This document shows, one piece after another, positions 57,947-62,781 of a DNA stretch of 62,781 bases (position 1 is its first letter; each line of letters starts with the position of its first letter). The DNA comes from Oscillospiraceae bacterium. Its GTDB lineage: Bacteria > Bacillota > Clostridia > Oscillospirales > Oscillospiraceae. The position numbers and the translations under genes are program-made. The stretch is from assembly GCA_017521485.1 (NCBI GenBank), contig JAFXCL010000033.1:1-62781 (forward strand), read 5' to 3'. The notes beneath the pieces are model-generated. The model saw only the letters and a list, made by a program, of their open reading frames with translations. It searched no databases and had not been told where the DNA came from.

Positions 57947-59851
57947 TTGAAGGATTGGGCATTTACAACCACCGTCGAGGAGATGGAATCTGCTACCAAC
58001 TCTCTGCTGGAAAACGGCAAAAAGGTTGGCGCTGACACCTGGCAGCAGCGTGTCAAGAACCAGACCCCTCACTGCGGCTTCGGCGAAGCAGGCACTTGTT
58101 GCCGGATCTGCTCCATGGGTCCCTGCCGCATCACCCCCAAGGCACCCCGCGGCATCTGCGGCTGCGATGTTCACGGCATCGTTGCCCGTAACTACCTGCG
58201 CTTTACCGTTGGCGGTACGGCTGCACACTCCGACCACGGTCGTGAGATCATGCACACCCTGCACCAGACTCGCGAGGGCGGCAACTATCAGGTCAAGGAC
58301 CCTGAAAAGCTGATCCGCATCGCAACCGAGTGGGGCGTGGAGACCGAGGGCAAGGATATTTATGACCTGGCTCACGAAATGGCTGAGATTGGCCTGCTGG
58401 AGTACGGCTTCCCCTTCGGCGAGCAGAAGTTCGCACAGCGCGCTCCCGAGCACACCAAGGAGCTTTGGAGAAAGGCGGACATTATGCCCCGCGCTATCGA
58501 CCGGGAGATCGCAACTGCTATGCATATGACCCATATGGGTTGTTCTTCCCTGCCTGAAGCACTGATCCGCCAGGCACTGCGCGCCGGCCTTAGTGACGGC
58601 TGGGGCGGTTCTATGATGGGTACCGAGTTCTCCGACGTTATGTTCGGCACTCCCAAGCCCATGGACACCGAAGCAAACATCGGTGTTATGGAGAAGGACA
58701 ACGTAAACATCGTTGTTCACGGCCACGATCCTTCCCTGTCCGAAATGATCGTATATTACGCAAACGATCCTGAGATGATCGCTTATGCCAAGAGCCTGGG
58801 TGCTAAGGGCATTACCGTTTCCGGCGTTTGCTGTACCTCCAACGAAGTGACTATGCGTCACGGTATTCCTATGGCAGGTAACTTCCTGAACCAGGAAAAT
58901 GTTGTACTTACCGGTGCTTGTGAAGCAATCGTTGTGGACGTGCAGTGTATCTTCCCTGCACTGGGCCCCCTTTCTAAGTGCTTCCACACCAAGTTTATCA
59001 CCACCTCCCCCATTGCCCGGATGCCCGACTCCGAGTTCATCCAGTTCCACGCAGAAACTGCCGGTGAGAACGCAAAGGCAATCGTGAAGATGGCGATTGA
59101 AAACTTTAAGAACCGTACACCTGAGCTGGTGAACATCCCCAGCCAGAAGCAGAAAGCTCGCGTGGGCTACTCTGTTGAGGCTATTAAGAAGGTTCTCGAC
59201 GGCGTTGCCAACACCCAGGTCGATGAAATGGGCACCACCAAGCCTCTGGTCGAATGTGTGCATTCCGGTGTTATCCGCGGTGCTGTGGCAATGGTTGGCT
59301 GTAATAACCCCAAGGTCCGCCCCGACACTGCACACATTGAGCTTATGAAGAAGCTGCTGGAGAACGACATCGTCGTCATCACCACCGGCTGTTCTGCTCA
59401 GGCTGCTGCAAAGGCAGGCCTGATGGATCCCGAGCAGGCTAAGGAATACTGCGGTGCAGGTCTGAAGCGTGTTTGTGAGCTGGCTGGCATTCCTCCCGTG
59501 CTGCACATGGGCTCCTGCGTGGATATTTCCCGTATGATGGTTCTGGCTTCCGATATTGCCAAGGACTGGGGCATTAACATTTCCCAGGTTCCCGTGGTTG
59601 GCTGTGCTCCCGAATGGATGAGTGAGAAGGCTGTTTCCATCGGTAACTACGTTGTGGCTACCGGTATTGAGACCTTCCTGGGTGTTGATCCCTACTCCAA
59701 GGGCTCTACAGAAGTCACTGAACTGCTGCAGGGTGAAAACGGCGTGAATCAGTGGGTTGAGGCAAAGTTCGTTGTGGACACCGATATCGACGCACTGGGC
59801 GACAAGATGATTGCTTGCATTGAGGCTAAGAGAGCTGCCTTGGGTATCTAA
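57947..59851 (+). CDS. cooS: Carbon monoxide dehydrogenase catalytic subunit
   Basis: A 634-residue Ni-Fe CO dehydrogenase. The N-terminal Fe-S cysteines lie in HCGFGEAGTCCRICSMGPC (Cys43, 51, 52, 55, 60), with further ones at Cys71 and Cys73 (clusters D and B). C-cluster ligands are visible as the His of VVHGHDPSLSE and the cysteines in SGVCCTSNEV, LTGACEAIV, MVGCNNPK, TTGCSAQ and MGSCVDISRM. It interconverts CO2 and CO, supplying AcsB. It starts at TTG, 8 nt after AGGAGG. It is first of cooS-cooC-acsB. Confidence 0.97.
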   Translation: MKDWAFTTTVEEMESATNSLLENGKKVGADTWQQRVKNQTPHCGFGEAGTCCRICSMGPCRITPKAPRGICGCDVHGIVARNYLRFTVGGTAAHSDHGREIMHTLHQTREGGNYQVKDPEKLIRIATEWGVETEGKDIYDLAHEMAEIGLLEYGFPFGEQKFAQRAPEHTKELWRKADIMPRAIDREIATAMHMTHMGCSSLPEALIRQALRAGLSDGWGGSMMGTEFSDVMFGTPKPMDTEANIGVMEKDNVNIVVHGHDPSLSEMIVYYANDPEMIAYAKSLGAKGITVSGVCCTSNEVTMRHGIPMAGNFLNQENVVLTGACEAIVVDVQCIFPALGPLSKCFHTKFITTSPIARMPDSEFIQFHAETAGENAKAIVKMAIENFKNRTPELVNIPSQKQKARVGYSVEAIKKVLDGVANTQVDEMGTTKPLVECVHSGVIRGAVAMVGCNNPKVRPDTAHIELMKKLLENDIVVITTGCSAQAAAKAGLMDPEQAKEYCGAGLKRVCELAGIPPVLHMGSCVDISRMMVLASDIAKDWGINISQVPVVGCAPEWMSEKAVSIGNYVVATGIETFLGVDPYSKGSTEVTELLQGENGVNQWVEAKFVVDTDIDALGDKMIACIEAKRAALGI

Positions 59852-59930
59852 TCTGCTGATCGGCTCTGTATAAGCAGCTGTTCCGCAAGCGAATATTTGT
59901 TCCTATAATATAATACGAGGTCTTTTCTAA

Positions 59931-60701
59931 ATGAAAGTAGCGATTACCGGAAAGGGCGGCGTGGGTAAAACCACCCTGTCCTCCACCCTGGCCCGGCTCT
60001 ACGCAGACGAAGGACGCACCGTCCTTGCTGCCGATGTAGATCCCGATGCCAATCTGGGCCTTGCCTTGGGTCTTTCCCAAGAGGAAGTAGACCAGATCGT
60101 TCCCATTTCCAAAATGCGCACGCTTGTAGAGGAGCGCACCGGTGCAAATGCCGCAAATAAGTTTTTCAAGTTAAATCCCCAGGTCTCCGACATTCCGGAC
60201 ACCTTCTCCAAGGAAATTAACGGCGTAAAGCTTTTGGTGATGGGCACCGTGGATGTGGGCGGCAGCGGCTGTGTGTGTCCTGAGCACGTCATGCTCAAGA
60301 GCATCCTTTCTGCAATGACCTATCGCAAGGACGATGTGGTGATTATGGATATGGAAGCAGGTCTTGAGCATCTTGGCAGAGGCACTGCAGCAAATATGGA
60401 TCAGTTCATCGTGGTGATCGAACCCGGTGCCAGATCTGTGCAGACCTACCGCAATGTCAAGCGGCTGGCAGCAGACTTAGGCGTTAAGCAGGTTCGTGTG
60501 GTAGCCAACAAGATCCGGGATGCGCAGGATGAGGAATTTATCCGCAGTGCCATCCCTGCAGAAGATCTTCTTGGTTTTATCCACTACAACCCCGAGATCA
60601 TCGACGCAGACCGTCAGGGAAAATCGCCCTACGACTTCAGCCCCGCAGCAATTGAAGAAATTCGGAAAATCAAAGCAATATTAGACCGTGAACAAAACTA
60701 A
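59931..60701 (+). CDS. cooC: CO dehydrogenase nickel-insertion ATPase CooC
   Basis: A 256-residue MinD/SIMIBI-type ATPase. The deviant P-loop is AITGKGGVGKTTLSS (residues 4-18). Switch I is near DVDPDANLGLALG, switch II at DMEAGLEHLGRG, and GSGCVCPEHVMLK has the CxC motif that binds nickel at the dimer interface. It matures CooS (and possibly AcsB). It lies 79 nt after cooS and 18 nt before acsB. Confidence 0.96.
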   Translation: MKVAITGKGGVGKTTLSSTLARLYADEGRTVLAADVDPDANLGLALGLSQEEVDQIVPISKMRTLVEERTGANAANKFFKLNPQVSDIPDTFSKEINGVKLLVMGTVDVGGSGCVCPEHVMLKSILSAMTYRKDDVVIMDMEAGLEHLGRGTAANMDQFIVVIEPGARSVQTYRNVKRLAADLGVKQVRVVANKIRDAQDEEFIRSAIPAEDLLGFIHYNPEIIDADRQGKSPYDFSPAAIEEIRKIKAILDREQN

Positions 60702-60719
60702 CACGAGGAGGATAAGAAG

Positions 60720-62781
60720 TTGACACTTTTTGATAGAGTTTTCGGCGGTAATGACTATAACTACACCCGTACAGTCGCCGCCATTGACGCTGCTATCGCC
60801 CAGTATGGCGAAGCAGAACCCGTCGCATTCCCCAACACTGCTTATAACCTGCCCTGCTACTACAGCATCACCGGTAAAAAGATCAATAACCTGGGTGAGT
60901 TGAAGGCAGCTCTTCTGAACGACGTTCAGCCTATGATGACCCGCAACCCCCGCCTGCAGGATGCATTTGACAGCGGTATTGCTTCTGCTCTGTGCGCAGA
61001 GTTTTTGGAAGTGCTCAAGTACCTGCACGGAGCTGAGCCTTACGCAGAGCCCGAGATGGGCTTCCTCAGTGACGCATTCATCCGTAATCTGGGTCTGCCT
61101 CTGGTTACCGGCGATATCCCCGGCGTTGCCGTTATCATCGGTGGCGCAGAAGATCCTGCTGAAACTGTTGAGCTGGCTAAGTCCTATCAGGCTCTGGGCC
61201 TTCTGGTCACCCTGACCGGCAATTCCGTTAAGCACTGCGCTGACTCCGGCATGAACCTGGGCGAAGGCGTCCGTGTTGTGCCTCTGGGCTATGAGGATCA
61301 GTCTGTTATCCATGTTGTTTCCGTGGCTCTGCGTGCAGCACTGATCTTCGGTGCTATTCAGCCCGGCGACACCAAGGCTCTGTACAAGTACACCATGGAC
61401 CGTATCCGTGCCTTTGTTAACGCATACAAGTCCCTGACTGATGAGATCGTTTCCTACGGTGCAGGCGCTATTCAGCTTGGCTTCCCTGTTATCTCCAACG
61501 AGACGGAGAATATGTTCCGTGTTCCCAAGAGCCTGATCCAGCAGCTGGACACCTCCAAGTGGAATGCAACCTCTCTGGAAGCCCGCGACATCAAGCTGAA
61601 GATCACCAAGATCGACATTCCTGTCTCCTATGCTACCGCTTTCGAAGGTGAGATCATCCGTAAGGGCGATATGCAGGTGGAAGTGGACGGCTCCCGTGTG
61701 GACTGCTTCGAGCTGGTCCAGACCAGAGAGCTGCAGGAGGTCGAGGATCACAAGATCACTGTGATCGGCCCCGAGATCGACGAAATTCCCGTGGGCTCCA
61801 AGATCTCCCTGTCCTACACTGTTGAGGTTGCCGGCAAGGCTATGCAGTCCGACTTCGAGGCTGTTATGGAACGTAAGATCCACGCCTGGATCAACTGCAT
61901 CGAGGGCGTTATGCACACCGGTCAGCGTGATATGATCCGCGTGCGTATCTCTAAGGCTGACTTCGAGGCTGGCTTCAAATTCCGCCATCTGGGCGAGGTG
62001 CTGTACGCAAAGGTCAAGAGCGAGTTCGAGGCCGTTGTAGACAAGTGCCAGGTCACCATCGTTGTGGATGCTGAGCAGAACAAGGCTCTGCGCGCACAGG
62101 CAAATGAGATCTTCAACAAGCGCGATGCAAGACTGGCTTCCATGACCGATGAGTCTGTGGATACCTTCTACACCTGTATTATGTGTCAGGCATTCTCTCC
62201 CAGCCACGTATGTATCGTTACTCCCGAGCGTCTGGGTCTTTGCGGTGCGGTTTCCTGGCTGGATGCTAAGGCTACTCAGGAGCTGGATCCCACCGGTCCT
62301 TGCCAGCCCATTCTCAAGACCGGCTGTCAGGACGAAAAGCTGGGCCGTTACGACTCTATGGACGAGGCTGTGCGCAAGTACTCTCAGGGTGCTGTTGAGA
62401 AGATCACTCTGTACTCCCTGTTCCAGGATCCCATGACCTCCTGCGGCTGCTTCGAGTGTATCTGCGGCGTTGAGCCCTGCTCCATGGGCGTGGTTATCAC
62501 CTGCCGTGAGCACGCAGGTATGACACCTCTGGGTATGAGCTTCTCCGAGATGGCTTCCATGACCGGCGGCGGTGTTCAGACACCCGGCTTTATGGGTCAC
62601 GGCAAGCACTTCATCTCCTCCAAGAAGTTCATCGCAGCCGAAGGCGGCCCCGGCCGTATCGTCTGGATGCCTAAGATGCTGAAGGATCAGATGCGTGAGC
62701 GTCTGGACAAGACTGTTCTGGAAATGTACGGTGTTGAGAACTTCACCGATATGATCGCAGATGAGACTATCTGTGAGGAAG
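60720..62781 (+). CDS. acsB: Acetyl-CoA synthase (CODH/ACS beta subunit), 3' end cut by window
   Basis: A partial CDS of 687 codons, starting at TTG 60720, 8 nt after GAGGAGG. A-cluster ligands are Cys486, Cys489, Cys498, Cys508 (CIMCQAFSPSHVC... GLC) and the Cys575-Gly576-Cys577 motif binding the distal nickel. All are offset by exactly 20 from the Moorella numbering as I recall it. The enzyme condenses CO, a methyl group from the corrinoid protein and CoA into acetyl-CoA. About 20-25 C-terminal residues are missing beyond the window. The frame is intact. Confidence 0.97.
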   Translation, partial: MTLFDRVFGGNDYNYTRTVAAIDAAIAQYGEAEPVAFPNTAYNLPCYYSITGKKINNLGELKAALLNDVQPMMTRNPRLQDAFDSGIASALCAEFLEVLKYLHGAEPYAEPEMGFLSDAFIRNLGLPLVTGDIPGVAVIIGGAEDPAETVELAKSYQALGLLVTLTGNSVKHCADSGMNLGEGVRVVPLGYEDQSVIHVVSVALRAALIFGAIQPGDTKALYKYTMDRIRAFVNAYKSLTDEIVSYGAGAIQLGFPVISNETENMFRVPKSLIQQLDTSKWNATSLEARDIKLKITKIDIPVSYATAFEGEIIRKGDMQVEVDGSRVDCFELVQTRELQEVEDHKITVIGPEIDEIPVGSKISLSYTVEVAGKAMQSDFEAVMERKIHAWINCIEGVMHTGQRDMIRVRISKADFEAGFKFRHLGEVLYAKVKSEFEAVVDKCQVTIVVDAEQNKALRAQANEIFNKRDARLASMTDESVDTFYTCIMCQAFSPSHVCIVTPERLGLCGAVSWLDAKATQELDPTGPCQPILKTGCQDEKLGRYDSMDEAVRKYSQGAVEKITLYSLFQDPMTSCGCFECICGVEPCSMGVVITCREHAGMTPLGMSFSEMASMTGGGVQTPGFMGHGKHFISSKKFIAAEGGPGRIVWMPKMLKDQMRERLDKTVLEMYGVENFTDMIADETICEE

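Noticed and set aside
57836-59506. 556-codon open frame antisense to cooS
   Set aside because: Same cause: cooS is a clear family match with conserved ligands, and the antisense product resembles nothing.
60681-62609. 642-codon open frame antisense to acsB
   Set aside because: It is a by-product of the strong codon bias of acsB on the plus strand; the protein is low-complexity with no recognisable domain, while acsB is unambiguous.
1-62781. CRISPR array
   Set aside because: No regularly spaced 24-40-nt direct repeats; the recurring repeats are palindromic, dispersed and irregularly spaced.

Overview
The window reads as chromosome from an anaerobic, endospore-lineage Clostridia species, most likely in or near the Oscillospirales (an inference). 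The supporting genes are a SpoIIQ-like M23 protein, a Spo0A-type regulator, an L27 with the Firmicutes Prp-cleaved N-terminus next to prp, paired glgC/glgD, a PotC-PotD fusion, strong AGGAGG ribosome binding sites, and a CO dehydrogenase/acetyl-CoA synthase locus that implies the Wood-Ljungdahl pathway.

Layout. 1-7.8 kb is accessory and visibly AT-richer at the extreme left. It opens with a decayed tRNA-Ala-like 3' half (about 205-252) and carries small regulators, membrane proteins and families of unknown function: DUF3892, LytTR-DUF3021, DUF3786-methyltransferase, two HTH proteins with metal-binding tails, TetR plus two membrane proteins, and CarD. One HTH protein (7180-7764) carries a desulfoferrodoxin-like module with all nine iron ligands. 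7.8-16.2 kb holds tRNA-Pro(UGG), a MATE pump, an alpha/beta hydrolase, a DivIVA-like coiled coil, tRNA-Arg(CCG), a GDPD, a GPH sugar transporter and a RACo-type ferredoxin ATPase. Both tRNAs are followed by inverted partial copies of themselves.

16.4-33.5 kb contains a SpoIIQ-like peptidase, a polyamine ABC operon (potA-potB-potCD), aspS, a Spo0A-like protein with a degenerate receiver, a roughly 470-nt gene-free stretch ending in a perfect terminator (candidate structured RNA), a Trk potassium system, MgtC, a YhaO/YhaN nuclease pair with YmdB, and an AraC regulator. 33.5-45.1 kb contains a MITE-like palindromic element, obg and rplU-prp-rpmA (with an L21 leader), apbE-NusG_II, and the aspartate-family genes thrC, hom, lysC and asd. 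It ends with mgtE, preceded by a leader holding a 30-codon ORF and a possible pseudoknot.

45.1-62.8 kb contains the glycogen operon glgC-glgD-glgA-GH13 plus a 56-aa Cys-rich protein, two GPH sugar symporters, a GntR(YtrA)-type ABC operon with a palindromic operator, and finally cooS-cooC-acsB, with acsB running off the end. Together the right half couples carbohydrate import, glycogen storage and turnover, and an acetyl-CoA synthase locus.
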